A stretch of 64,000 bases of DNA from NCBI GenBank assembly GCA_905214715.1, contig CAJMMT010000011.1, positions 1 to 64,000 on the forward strand, read 5' to 3'. Shown here one piece after another: positions 50,155 through 58,422 of the stretch (position 1 is its first letter; the number at the start of each line of letters is the position of its first letter). The notes under the pieces were generated by a model. That model was not told where the DNA came from. It worked only from the letters and a program-made list of their open reading frames with translations, and ran no database searches. The DNA comes from an uncultured bacterium (GTDB lineage: Bacteria; Bacteroidota; Bacteroidia; Bacteroidales; Muribaculaceae). Both the position numbers and the translations under genes were made by a program.

Positions 50155-52935
50155 TCAGAAACGTATTCCAAGATTCACAAACACACGGATGCCCTGGGCA
50201 TAGGTGTATTTGTTGGGATACTTGTCCACGTCGAATGTTTTGTAGTCTATCTTACCTTCCTGATAGCCGCTCATCTGGATATTGCGGTTGTTCAAGAAGT
50301 TATTGGCGCTTACGTTCAGGTTTACCGAACCGAACTTGGTGTACCACACCTTGCCTACCGACGCATTCATATAGAAAGCGTTGTTCAGACGTTCCTGGTG
50401 CATGAATTTGGCGCGTTCTTCCTCGTACTGCTCTACCGATGTGCAACGCATCCAGAGGTCGGGCATCTCTTCGTGGCGGGTATAAGCCAGATCCACGTAG
50501 TTATGACCGAGCCAGTTTGCGTTTACTTCGAAGAACCACATGTTGATGTTATACTTCAGGGCCAGAGAACCGGCGAGCTGAGGCGTGCATCCTATATAGT
50601 AGTTCTTGATGTAAGTGCGGCGGTAGATATCGGCTTCGGCGCCGTTCTCGTAGTTGCGGACACCTATGGGGTTGTTCTTATACTGCGAACGCGAAAGCAG
50701 ACCTGCGCCCGAGATGCTGAGTCCCTTCCATATCTTGTATTCGAGACCTATCTCTATACCCTTCTGTTCCGTTTCCAGACCGGAGATGGTATAGTTCATC
50801 ATGGCCTGCTGTTCGTAGTCGTAGAATCCGGTGTGGCGTATGCCGTCGAACACGTGGGAGTAGTATGCGGTTACCGAACCACGGAAGTTGCTGTAGTTCC
50901 AATTGTAGGAGATGTCGCCGCCGATATATTTCTCGGTGGTCATGCCTTCCACGGTATTGTCTTTGGTGCGGGCCGATACGTAAGCGTCATAGGGACGGGG
51001 CGAACGCGAGCCGCCTGCGGCATGGGCCACGATGAAGTTACGGCCGTTTATCTTATATGTTATGCCGGCCTTCACGGCGAAGTTACCGAAAGTGTGGCGC
51101 TCGCCGTTACCGTATGAGTTTTCGGGCGCACGGCCGTTCTGCATGTTACCGTGTCGCTGGAACGAGTTTACCATTCCCTCCACGCCCCAGTAGGCGTCAA
51201 TATGGCGGGTTACGAGCTGGTTCTGCGCCCAGATGCGTGCCGATGTATGGCGTATGTTGTAGTCGTAGCCGAACACGTCTCCCTCGGTAACCTTGCGGTT
51301 GGGGTTGCGCATGTCGTTCTGGAGTATCTCCTGGTTTCCGGCGAAGTCTCGCTCCGAGAAGTTGTCGACGTCGCGCCAGAACTCACCGCCGAGGAGGTCG
51401 CGCACGGTCTTGTAGTAGTGGCCGTCGGTATGGTTGAAGCTAACACCGCCCTGCAGGGTGAATTTTTCCGAAAGACGGTGATTGAGCGTGGAACCGAACA
51501 TGTAGCTCGCGAAATTGGAATGACGGTTCTCGAGCATGTAGGTAGACTGGCCCACCAGCGACGGATCGCGGTCATACTGCTGACGGTTCAGAAGGTTGGT
51601 CTGGTACATCTGGTCCCACTGTATCTGACGGAAATCGGGATCGTTTTCCCAGAGGTCGGTCATATAGTCGAACTGCACCATCTGAGCGTTGTAAAGGTCG
51701 CTGCCGACGGGTGCCGTGGGTTTGTAGTATGAGGGTAGGTTGCGGTAATAGTCGGGACGGGGGTCGTAAGCCTGATACCAGTTCAGAGCCGAACGGTTAT
51801 AGGCGTTGTGGCGGAATCCGAAAGCGGTGTTGAGGGTTGTACCGGCCTGAGGCTTCCATAGCCAGCTCAGAACCACGCTCGGGTCGAAGGACTCGGTGAT
51901 GCGGTCCGAGAGTTTCTTGCCGTTCAGCCATCCCCAAGATGGGTTGTAGAGGTTCGAGCCGGCCAGACGGTATGCTTCTTCGGTAGTGGCCTTGGATGTG
52001 GCGCGCTGCGAGGGGGCACCCCATGTCGACAGGTTCAGGCTGTGCTGCGGGTTGAACACTTTCTGCACTGAGAGAGCATAGCCGAAGGAGTTGTAGAAGG
52101 TACCTTCGATTATACCTTCGGGAGCGTAGCGGCCTATGATCGAAGCCGAGAACGCCCATCCCTTGGAGTTAAGCCCCGTGTTGTATTGCAGCATGGCCCT
52201 CATCATATAGTTGGAGTTGGTATAGCTGAGATTGCCGCGGAAGCCGGGAGCATATTCCGATGCGTAGGTGGTTATGTTGCTGGTGCCGGCCAATGTGCCG
52301 AAACCGTAAGATGTTACGTCGGAACCTATCGACACCTCCTTGGAGCGGAAAGCCGACGAGGTCATGCCGCCAAGAGAGCTGTAGGAGAACTGTCCGCGCA
52401 GGGGGTCGCTGAAGTTCAGTCCGTCGATATAGGTCGTCTGCCAGCTGTTGTCGAGACCACGGGTTTTGGTATATACGGTAGAGAAGTTGTAGTTCGACAT
52501 CTGGTAATAGATGTCGTCGGAAGCACCCTGGATGGTACCTACGTTCTGCGACAGTCCTTCATCTTCCATTATCTCCTCTTCGTCGAAGATGAATTCGGCC
52601 GAGTTAAGAAGGTCGCCGTCGTAACCCGAAACGGTAAGCGACAGCTTTCCGAGGTCTGCCACACGGTTAGCTTTCAGATTTATATCTTTGAAAAAATCTT
52701 CGTAACCGAATGCGATAATCTTCAGTATATCGGCGCCGGGAGCGGCATCGGTTATCTCAAACTGGCCACTCTCGTCGGTCAGGGCGAATAATCCCTGGTC
52801 TGCGACAAGTACGTTTGCGTTGGCCACCGGCTGTCCGGTCTCGGCATCCACTACGGTTCCACGCACACCGGTATCGGCCAGGGCTGGAGTCGCGACGGCG
52901 CTTACTGCCAGGATTGTAGCGAATAATCTATTCAT
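50155..52935 (-). CDS. TonB-dependent receptor with carboxypeptidase regulatory-like domain
   Basis: 926 residues. A signal peptide (MNRLFATILAVSAVATPALA) is followed by a CarboxypepD_reg-like domain (about 22-105; VRGTVVDAETGQPVANANVLV). A plug domain follows, including DDIYYQMSNYNFSTVYTKTRG and YIDGLNFSDPLRGQFSYSSLGG. A long beta-barrel ends in the typical aromatic NLGIRF. It should move a ligand across the outer membrane with TonB energy. Unlike polysaccharide-use loci there is no SusD gene; the next genes encode OB-fold-like lipoproteins and DNases, so nucleic acid fragments or nucleotides are the inferred cargo. It starts 4 bases after the upstream phosphatase/nuclease gene. Confidence 0.9.
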   Translation of the reverse strand: MNRLFATILAVSAVATPALADTGVRGTVVDAETGQPVANANVLVADQGLFALTDESGQFEITDAAPGADILKIIAFGYEDFFKDINLKANRVADLGKLSLTVSGYDGDLLNSAEFIFDEEEIMEDEGLSQNVGTIQGASDDIYYQMSNYNFSTVYTKTRGLDNSWQTTYIDGLNFSDPLRGQFSYSSLGGMTSSAFRSKEVSIGSDVTSYGFGTLAGTSNITTYASEYAPGFRGNLSYTNSNYMMRAMLQYNTGLNSKGWAFSASIIGRYAPEGIIEGTFYNSFGYALSVQKVFNPQHSLNLSTWGAPSQRATSKATTEEAYRLAGSNLYNPSWGWLNGKKLSDRITESFDPSVVLSWLWKPQAGTTLNTAFGFRHNAYNRSALNWYQAYDPRPDYYRNLPSYYKPTAPVGSDLYNAQMVQFDYMTDLWENDPDFRQIQWDQMYQTNLLNRQQYDRDPSLVGQSTYMLENRHSNFASYMFGSTLNHRLSEKFTLQGGVSFNHTDGHYYKTVRDLLGGEFWRDVDNFSERDFAGNQEILQNDMRNPNRKVTEGDVFGYDYNIRHTSARIWAQNQLVTRHIDAYWGVEGMVNSFQRHGNMQNGRAPENSYGNGERHTFGNFAVKAGITYKINGRNFIVAHAAGGSRSPRPYDAYVSARTKDNTVEGMTTEKYIGGDISYNWNYSNFRGSVTAYYSHVFDGIRHTGFYDYEQQAMMNYTISGLETEQKGIEIGLEYKIWKGLSISGAGLLSRSQYKNNPIGVRNYENGAEADIYRRTYIKNYYIGCTPQLAGSLALKYNINMWFFEVNANWLGHNYVDLAYTRHEEMPDLWMRCTSVEQYEEERAKFMHQERLNNAFYMNASVGKVWYTKFGSVNLNVSANNFLNNRNIQMSGYQEGKIDYKTFDVDKYPNKYTYAQGIRVFVNLGIRF

Positions 52936-52939
52936 ATCT

Positions 52940-53986
52940 TTATAAAATCTTTTTCAGGAATATCTCTGTCGGGAAGTGGTCGGAATAACCGTTGGTCCAG
53001 GCTCCGCCCGAGAATGTTCTGTGCGGATACCCTTTGTATTGCCCGCTCTGCTGTTTCAAAAATTCCTTGTTCAGGACTTCCGCGCCGATGAATTCAAGAC
53101 CGCATGATCCGTCTACAAGATTGGAGTTGATTATAATCTGGTCGAAAAGGTCCCAGGCACCGCGATAGATGTAGGAGCCTATGCCGTCGTCGAGCTTTTT
53201 CCAGAAAGGATTGTAAAAGCCGAGCGGAGCCACGTCCTTCGCGTTTTTCACAGCCCCGAGCACCTTGCTGCAACTTGGGTCGGAGGGGTCGTCGTTAAGG
53301 TCGCCCATGACTATTATACCCATGTTGGGGTCCTGCGCGAGAAGCGAGTCTGCTATATGACGGCTCAACGATGCCGCAGCCTCGCGCAGCCAGCTGCTCT
53401 GCTCGGTGCCGCCGCGACGCGAGGGCCAGTGATTTACGATCACAGCCACACGCGAACCGGCCAACAGACCTGTTACGCACATTTGGTCTCGGGTGCGGAA
53501 GTCGGGAAGCTCAGGAATGCAAAGCGTATGGTTGGTTACGTTTATTACCTTGAACAGACGGGGGTTGTAGAGCAGGCTCACATCTACGCCACGACGATCG
53601 GGGCTGTCATGGTGAACTACCTGCAAGTTCCATTTTTTGATGGGGTCGGCCTTTACCAGGTCGTCGAGCACGCTTTTGTTCTCTATCTCGCTCACGCCTA
53701 TGATCGCCGGCCCCGCGGGTGTGGTCTTCGTGGTCATCTGCGAGATAGCATACGCCATGTTGTTGATCTTGGAGCGGTACTTGTGGCCGTCCCATTTGCG
53801 ATCTCCCTTGGGCGAGAATTCCAGATCGTACTTGCCGTTGTTGTTGATGGTATCGAACAGGTTCTCGAGGTTATAGAAGGCCACGCCGAGCGTCATTGCC
53901 TTACGCTGGGCGGAAAGGGTGAATGCGCCTCCCAGAGCCATAATCAGGCAGAGCGAGAGTGCCAGAATACGTTTCGATGATGTCAT
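52940..53986 (-). CDS. Secreted endonuclease/exonuclease/phosphatase family protein
   Basis: 348 residues from the ATG encoding MTSSKRILALSLCLIMALGG, a signal peptide ending near LSAQ; 18 upstream residues are unlikely. Motifs of the EEP (DNase I-like) fold in order: FYNLENLFD with metal-binding Glu41, VSEIENKSVLDDL, VIVNHWPSRRGG (catalytic His), VMGDLNDDPSD (Asp and Asn), and the terminal SDHFP (Asp-His). These enzymes cleave phosphodiesters in DNA, RNA or lipids. Export plus an operon with two endonuclease I genes points to extracellular nucleic acid. First gene of the six-gene operon; a hairpin separates it from deoC. Confidence 0.9.
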   Translation of the reverse strand: MTSSKRILALSLCLIMALGGAFTLSAQRKAMTLGVAFYNLENLFDTINNNGKYDLEFSPKGDRKWDGHKYRSKINNMAYAISQMTTKTTPAGPAIIGVSEIENKSVLDDLVKADPIKKWNLQVVHHDSPDRRGVDVSLLYNPRLFKVINVTNHTLCIPELPDFRTRDQMCVTGLLAGSRVAVIVNHWPSRRGGTEQSSWLREAAASLSRHIADSLLAQDPNMGIIVMGDLNDDPSDPSCSKVLGAVKNAKDVAPLGFYNPFWKKLDDGIGSYIYRGAWDLFDQIIINSNLVDGSCGLEFIGAEVLNKEFLKQQSGQYKGYPHRTFSGGAWTNGYSDHFPTEIFLKKIL

Positions 53987-54014
53987 AAAGAGTATGTTTG
54001 GTTCAGGTAGAAAT

Positions 54015-54052
54015 TGTCCGAAGCTCTTGCTGTTTCGCAAAAGCCCCGGACA
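54015..54052 (-). terminator. Hairpin between deoC and the nuclease operon
   Basis: TGTCCGAAGCTCTTGC (54015-54030) pairs with GCAAAAGCCCCGGACA (54037-54052); the mismatches are G-U on the minus-strand RNA. There is no strong T-run, so it may attenuate rather than stop transcription from deoC into the nuclease genes. Confidence 0.55.
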
Positions 54053-54060
54053 TCATACCG

Positions 54061-54939
54061 TTAGAAATATTTCACCTGTTCTCCTACGAGGTCGCTCAGC
54101 ACGGCGTTGGCCAGACTGCTGGCACCGATACGGAAGTAGTCCTGATTGAGCCATTCGTCACCAAGCACCTCTTTCACCACCGCATAGTAGTTCAGAGCGT
54201 CGGCTGTGGTACGTATGCCGCCCGCGCACTTGAAGCCCACCTTACGGCCGGTCTTCTCGTAATATTCCTTGATGCACTTGCACATCACATATGCGGCCTC
54301 GACCGATGCGCCGGGGTACTCTTTGCCGGTGGAGGTCTTCAGGAAGTCGGCCCCGCTGTAGAGCGAGAGTATCGAGGCCCGTCTTATATGCTCGGCAGTC
54401 TTCAGGGCGCCGTTCTCGATTATGACTTTCATGCGGGCGTCGCGGCAAGCATGTTTCTGCTCCTGGAGTTCGTCAGCCAAATCTTCGAAATTCTCGTCGA
54501 GATAAAGGCCGACGGGGAAAACGATGTCCACCTCGTTGGCACCGTTGGCCACGGCGAGGCTGATATCGGCTATCTTGACCTCAAGATAGGTCTGGCTCGA
54601 CGGGAAGCAGCCGGCCACGACAGCGATGTCGACTCCGGGAACGTCGAGCGTGTTTTTCACCACGTCGGCGAAATTGGAATAGACGCAGATGGCGGCCACG
54701 TTCTTGAACTGGGGATAGTCGTTGTCGAAATCATTCACACGCTTTGTGAACGCGGCCACACGGCTCACACTGTCGGTGGTGTTGAGCGTCGTGAGGTCTA
54801 TCGACGACAGCAGATATTCGTAAACCTCCTTCGATGCATACTCGGGAGCTTTCTCTATTATCTTCTTCACTTCCTCGGCCACAACATTGTCATCGCCTGT
54901 AACATGGCTTGAAGCAAGCACTTCCTGATACTTATCCAT
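54061..54939 (-). CDS. deoC: Deoxyribose-phosphate aldolase
   Basis: Splits 2-deoxyribose 5-phosphate into acetaldehyde and glyceraldehyde 3-phosphate, the last step of deoxynucleoside breakdown. 292 residues, slightly longer than the E. coli enzyme because of an N-terminal helix region. The Schiff-base lysine is Lys201 in DFLKTSTGKEY; the partner lysine is Lys237 in VGFKCAGGIRT; Asp138 in NEVDIVF is also conserved. It has its own -7 box. It is immediately upstream of the extracellular nuclease operon, which makes a shared DNA-use role attractive, though deoC is also a common housekeeping gene. Confidence 0.95.
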   Translation of the reverse strand: MDKYQEVLASSHVTGDDNVVAEEVKKIIEKAPEYASKEVYEYLLSSIDLTTLNTTDSVSRVAAFTKRVNDFDNDYPQFKNVAAICVYSNFADVVKNTLDVPGVDIAVVAGCFPSSQTYLEVKIADISLAVANGANEVDIVFPVGLYLDENFEDLADELQEQKHACRDARMKVIIENGALKTAEHIRRASILSLYSGADFLKTSTGKEYPGASVEAAYVMCKCIKEYYEKTGRKVGFKCAGGIRTTADALNYYAVVKEVLGDEWLNQDYFRIGASSLANAVLSDLVGEQVKYF

Positions 54940-55071
54940 TGCAATAAATATATGTTTTTCATTAGGTATGCATTCTCCCGAAAGCGTAATGACCGCGTGT
55001 AACTCTCTTGTCTGACACGGTATACACCCTACAAAAAGAAAATGCGGATTATTCTAACTTGCAAATATATA

Positions 55072-55079
55072 TAAAAAAA
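55072..55079 (-). promoter_or_regulatory. -7 element upstream of deoC
   Basis: Minus-strand TATATTTG matches the -7 consensus; the -33 is weak. The predicted leader is about 125 nt. The 278-base gap (54940-55217) shows nothing else of note. Confidence 0.55.
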
Positions 55080-55217
55080 ACGGGCAGGGAAACAATCCGG
55101 CCCATTCTTAACGAAATATTCACAACAATCCCCCCGAAAAACAATAACCGAAACCGGCCTCACCCATTCCCTCCTTTTTTCAGTCAGCAACACCTACCAT
55201 CCCTTATCCGTCAATTA

Positions 55218-55511
55218 TCAAAACTCGAAATTTATGCGCAGACGACCGCCCAGACCACGCTCTACGATGTCGAATAATGTTCGGAGCGTGATGTTTTCTC
55301 CGTCATTCTCCACTTTGGATATATAAGTGCGTTTCTTGTCGATACGCTCGGCAAGCTGTTCTTGCGTCATGTTTAATTGCTCACGGGCACTTCGTATCAT
55401 GAAACCTATGCGGAGGGCTTCAAGCTCATTTTCCAAGCGGTCGCGTTCGGGAGTTCCGACTTCCCCGTAGTATTTGGTCTTGATTTGGTCAAGAGTCTGT
55501 ATATTTTTCAT
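55218..55511 (-). CDS. Antitoxin, XRE-type (HigA-like)
   Basis: 97 residues. A helix-turn-helix of the Cro/C1 type occupies about 36-90 (REQLNMTQEQLAERIDKKRTYISKVENDGENITLRTLFDIV). The preceding helix (GTPERDRLENELEALRIGFM) is typical of HigA partners of the Gp49/HigB class. It should neutralise the toxin encoded just before it and repress the operon. The ATG overlaps the toxin stop by 4 bases, and the toxin-first order is that of higBA systems. Confidence 0.9.
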   Translation of the reverse strand: MKNIQTLDQIKTKYYGEVGTPERDRLENELEALRIGFMIRSAREQLNMTQEQLAERIDKKRTYISKVENDGENITLRTLFDIVERGLGGRLRINFEF

Positions 55512-55855
55512 TGTTCTTCGTTTTTATCGTTATAGTATTCATTCATTATCCTTACAGCGCGGTCAATCTCTCTCGGTGGGGTTTTCTGTGTTTTCTTTTG
55601 AAAACCGCTGAAAAGCACTACAAGCCTGTTGCCGTCAAAACAGCAGAATATTCTGAAAATATCAGAACCGAGCTGAACACGGACTTCAAACAATCCGTTT
55701 GTGCCCTCTATGTATTTCAGGTATGAAACAGGCACACGTTCAACGGTCTCAAGAATATCAAGCACTTTGATGATCTTATCCTGAACTTTTCGGGATTGCT
55801 TTTTGAAGAAATCCTCGAAATAGTCCTTGTATGTTACGACCTCTCTGTATTTCAT
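55508..55855 (-). CDS. Toxin, HigB/RelE-like (Gp49 family)
   Basis: 115 residues. YKDYFEDFFKKQSRKVQDKIIKVL, then YLKYIEGTNGLFEVRVQLGSDIFRIFCCFDGNRLVVLFSGFQKKTQKTP is the classic phage-derived Gp49-like/HigB pattern of RelE-fold mRNA interferases. Conserved residues are Arg in FEVRV and FRIFCCF, Lys in QKKTQKTP. Such toxins cut mRNA on the ribosome. It is paired with an XRE antitoxin through a 4-base overlap. A -7 box and an inverted repeat lie upstream, suggesting autoregulation. Confidence 0.9.
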   Translation of the reverse strand: MKYREVVTYKDYFEDFFKKQSRKVQDKIIKVLDILETVERVPVSYLKYIEGTNGLFEVRVQLGSDIFRIFCCFDGNRLVVLFSGFQKKTQKTPPREIDRAVRIMNEYYNDKNEEQ

Positions 55856-55859
55856 ATCG

Positions 55860-55895
55860 CAAATGTAACATATAAATTACATTCTCACAAATATA
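55860..55895 (-). promoter_or_regulatory. Promoter and possible operator of the toxin-antitoxin operon
   Basis: Minus-strand TATATTTG (55895-55888) is a good -7 box and gives a leader of about 25 nt. A second box, TACATTTG (55867-55860), lies 20 nt after that TTTG, so the two motifs also fit a -33/-7 pair; that would start transcription at or near the ATG. The inverted repeat ATGTAA (55863-55868) and TTACAT (55877-55882) overlaps this and is a candidate antitoxin-binding site. Confidence 0.6.
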
Positions 55896-56022
55896 ACAAA
55901 AAACATCTGACTGTTGACCTAAACATAAAACCAATATCATTTTGCGTCCTTAGGGGTATGAACCACCAGAGGACGAGAACTTGTTGAAGAGCTGTTGATT
56001 TTTTGTTAACATATTTTAACAC

Positions 56023-56031
56023 GGGGGGGGG
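56023..56031. repeat. Nine-G homopolymer tract in a promoter region
   Basis: Nine consecutive G within a very AT-rich stretch, 20 bases before the -7 element at 56052, that is, at the -33 position of the lipoprotein promoter. Such tracts change length by slippage. Confidence 0.85.
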
Positions 56032-56051
56032 TAAAAATTTCAGATAGTATT

Positions 56052-56059
56052 TATCTTTG
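56052..56059 (+). promoter_or_regulatory. -7 element of the lipoprotein gene at 56108
   Basis: TATCTTTG, consensus -7 box, 48 bases before the ATG. The G9 tract occupies the place of the -33 element. Confidence 0.65.
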
Positions 56060-56107
56060 CATAAATTAATTAACCTACATTTTTTTAATTTTTCTATTTT
56101 TATAATA

Positions 56108-56806
56108 ATGAAAATCGTTAAATTACTTTCAGCTATTGCTATCGTCGCTTTATCGATGGCATCGTGCGGTGGAGATGATGAACCGGACAAAGTACCTAAT
56201 GTTTCCTCAACAAAAACACCAACGACTGGAGGAACAACATCAGGAAGCGGGTCATCTTCATCCGACAATGAAGATATGGAAGAAATCATTAGCCGTAACA
56301 CAAGTGTTTCGACTGTCTACAAAGATTTCTATTTCATAACAACCATTAGGACAAAGCTCGTGCCGGAACTCCAAAATGTTAATCGTCAATACTCTGTAGT
56401 CCATGGAGAGCCTTATAATGAGGATGGGTGCGATCTCTCAGATAATAGGAGCCTTTGCCAAGTCTCCACAAGTATAAGAAATGGTTACGAAATCACTACC
56501 TTTAAATTTCTCGCATGCACTTATTGGCTAATGAAAGGGTTTATGCACGAGCAACGGGGAGATTGGTATGAAAGACAAGAAGCCATGTCCAAACTTGAAT
56601 ATTTCCTACTGTTTAATGAGGAGCTTTCAATTTTAGAAGAAGGGATCACAAATAATGAAGCTGGAGACGGAGATGCTGAGCGTATCAGAGAACTCAAGGG
56701 ATATCTCAGAGAAATCATGGAACCTGCATCAGGCGACTATGTTCAAAACTATTTCTTGTCAGTTGGCTACGAAGATTACAAAATAGGAGAATGGCATTAT
56801 TACTAA
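56108..56806 (+). CDS. Lipoprotein of unknown function
   Basis: The start is taken at the ATG encoding MKIVKLLSAIAIVALSMASC with lipobox MASC (Cys20); 17 upstream residues would spoil the signal. 232 residues. The mature protein begins with a low-complexity linker (GGDDEPDKVPNVSS..., then Gly/Thr/Ser-rich), as in many outer-membrane lipoproteins. The rest is helical and acidic (AMSKLEYFLLFNEELSILEEG). No domain is recognised. AT-rich codon use and an adjacent toxin-antitoxin pair suggest recent acquisition. Its promoter may be phase variable because of a G9 tract. Confidence 0.8.
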   Translation: MKIVKLLSAIAIVALSMASCGGDDEPDKVPNVSSTKTPTTGGTTSGSGSSSSDNEDMEEIISRNTSVSTVYKDFYFITTIRTKLVPELQNVNRQYSVVHGEPYNEDGCDLSDNRSLCQVSTSIRNGYEITTFKFLACTYWLMKGFMHEQRGDWYERQEAMSKLEYFLLFNEELSILEEGITNNEAGDGDAERIRELKGYLREIMEPASGDYVQNYFLSVGYEDYKIGEWHYY

Positions 56807-56829
56807 CGCAAGTTAACAAAAGCGCTTTA

Positions 56830-56862
56830 TCACCCCTGCGGTTCGCAAACCAGCAGGGGTGA
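56830..56862 (+). terminator. Terminator of the lipoprotein gene
   Basis: TCACCCCTGC (56830-56839) and GCAGGGGTGA (56853-56862) form a perfect 10-bp stem with a 13-nt loop, 24 bases after the stop codon. The T-run is poor. Confidence 0.7.
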
Positions 56863-57197
56863 ATCGTGCAGCGACGCACATTGTTGGCCATAGATTACAC
56901 ACTCATGGTGATTAAACCTGCGACATACCCGTGTGTTCCGGTCTCGTCAGTGCAAAGACAAAGAAAAAAAAGATCCGTGAAAATCCGTCCCAATCCGCGT
57001 TGCGAGCGCTACAGGCGCGGCGAAAAGATCCGCGTGCCTATTCCCCTCCCATCCATAAAAAACATTCATCATATAGGAAGGTCATCATGGTCTTATAGTG
57101 GTCGAATTTGACCACTTTAGAAGTAGCGCGAGTTTGCCGTCATTTGTGTTGAGCGCATCGCTGATGGCGACGGATTAGCGGATCTTTTCAATTTGTT

Positions 57198-57237
57198 TTT
57201 CCAGCGCATCGCACCCATGGGCGCGATGCGCTGGAAA
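57198..57237. repeat. 15-bp inverted repeat
   Basis: TTTCCAGCGCATCGC (57198-57212) and GCGATGCGCTGGAAA (57223-57237), perfect, with a 10-nt loop. It could act as a bidirectional terminator between convergent units or be a repeat remnant. Confidence 0.7.
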
Positions 57238-57394
57238 TTTATATATCATATTCCACGGGATACGCAAAGCCTTACGCTGCGCTCCAGGCTTCGCTACCCC
57301 GCGGCTATTCTCTGAACGCCTCCTCCGGGGCGTTCGTCCGGTAAATCGCTACGCAATCGTAGAGGATATTAGATTAGATAGGGGGAAGGAACGG

Positions 57395-57967
57395 TTATTT
57401 GCGGCGGGGGGCGATGCGGTCGGGGTTTTGCTTCAGGAAGTCGGCCCAGGATTTCGGGCCTTTGGCTATCTGCGGTTTGCCGGTTTCGTAGTAGTGGGTG
57501 AGAGCCGCCGCGAGCGCGTCGGTCGCGTCGGGAAGCGCCGGCATGCGCTCTTCGGGTATGTGGAGCAAATGCTTGAGCATGTTGGCCACCTGCTCTTTCG
57601 AGGCCTGACCGTTGCCCGTTACGCTCTGCTTGATCGTCAGCGGAGGATACTCGGTAATCGGCACGTCGCGCGACAGTGCGGCGGCCATGGCCACTCCCTG
57701 CGCCCTACCCAACTTGAGCATCGACTGCACGTTCTTGCCGAAAAAGGGGGCCTCGATAGCCAATTCGTCGGGCAGATACTGCTCTACAAGCTGCGTCACG
57801 CGGTCGTAGATACGACGCAGACGCAGATAATGGCTCTCGAACTTTGACAGCTGTATCACACCCATCACCACCACTTCAGGCGTGCGCCCGTTGACACCGA
57901 GCACACCGTACCCCATAACGTTGGTTCCGGGATCGATGCCCATTATCACTCTCTCGTAATCTTTCAT
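57395..57967 (-). CDS. ruvC: Crossover junction endodeoxyribonuclease RuvC
   Basis: Resolves Holliday junctions. 190 residues from the ATG that overlaps the preceding stop (TGATG); a longer frame upstream runs through the DUF4286 gene and is rejected. Four catalytic acids are visible: Asp12 in MGIDPGT, Glu72 in AIEAPFF, and Asp147 and Asp150 in LPDATDALA. The C-terminal extension (KGPKSWADFLKQNPDRIAPRRK) is short and basic. It is co-transcribed with the DUF4286 gene. Confidence 0.96.
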   Translation of the reverse strand: MKDYERVIMGIDPGTNVMGYGVLGVNGRTPEVVVMGVIQLSKFESHYLRLRRIYDRVTQLVEQYLPDELAIEAPFFGKNVQSMLKLGRAQGVAMAAALSRDVPITEYPPLTIKQSVTGNGQASKEQVANMLKHLLHIPEERMPALPDATDALAAALTHYYETGKPQIAKGPKSWADFLKQNPDRIAPRRK

Positions 57968-58302
57968 CACAGTTGCTCCCTGGGGGCCAGAATAGTCGCG
58001 AACGCCATCACCTGCTCTCCGAACGCTTCCGACAGTTCCTCGCGCAATATCGGCATATTCTCCTTGCCCCACGCCCGTGCCTCGGCAAGAGTGGAGAAAT
58101 CAAGCTGAACCGACAGGTTGAGCGCCTCGCGGGTATATTCCGGGTCGCTCTCGACCTCGGCGACCTCCACAAAACGGATACAGGGCGAGACAGCTCCCGA
58201 AGCGAGTTGCCGCGATATGGCGGCGGTATGCCGACGGAGCCATTCCAAAAGCCGCGCCTCAAGCGCACGCACAGTCATGAAAGATATGTTGAAAACAAAC
58301 AT
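57967..58302 (-). CDS. DUF4286 family protein
   Basis: 111 residues matching DUF4286 (MFVFNISFMTV start, EYTREALNLSVQLDFSTLAEARAWGKENM, FGEQVMAFATIL near the end), a ferredoxin-like fold of unknown function that sits next to ruvC in many Bacteroidales. Its stop overlaps the ruvC start by one base. No signal peptide or catalytic residues are seen. Confidence 0.85.
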   Translation of the reverse strand: MFVFNISFMTVRALEARLLEWLRRHTAAISRQLASGAVSPCIRFVEVAEVESDPEYTREALNLSVQLDFSTLAEARAWGKENMPILREELSEAFGEQVMAFATILAPREQL

Positions 58303-58422
58303 GGGTGATAGGCGGATAAATAAAAAACGGCATGCTTATCACTAAACACGCCGCCAAAACAAAATTATGAAAAACATTCAACACTTATGCTGCGAACAGC
58401 ATAGATTCATCAACAAAAGTTG

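Larger units (their letters stand above)
56807..57394. other. Hairpin-rich intergenic region without genes
   Basis: No convincing gene in 588 bases. It holds the terminator of the lipoprotein gene (56830-56862), a 15-bp inverted repeat (57198-57237) and a long imperfect hairpin in which CCACGGGATACGCAAAGCC (57253-57271) pairs with AGGCTTCGCTACCCCGCGG (about 57286-57304). A small hairpin, GAACGCC/GGCGTTC, follows (57314-57335). Its GC-rich segments contrast with the AT-rich gene before it; it looks like a composite of repeat remnants. Confidence 0.55.

Noticed and set aside
44074..52935. Ordinary polysaccharide-utilisation locus
   Set aside because: There is a TonB receptor but no SusD, no glycoside hydrolase and no lyase; the enzymes are nucleases.
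56866..57111. A possible 81-residue plus-strand gene
   Set aside because: Basic, low-quality sequence with no domain, no promoter, and overlap with hairpin-rich DNA just after a terminator.
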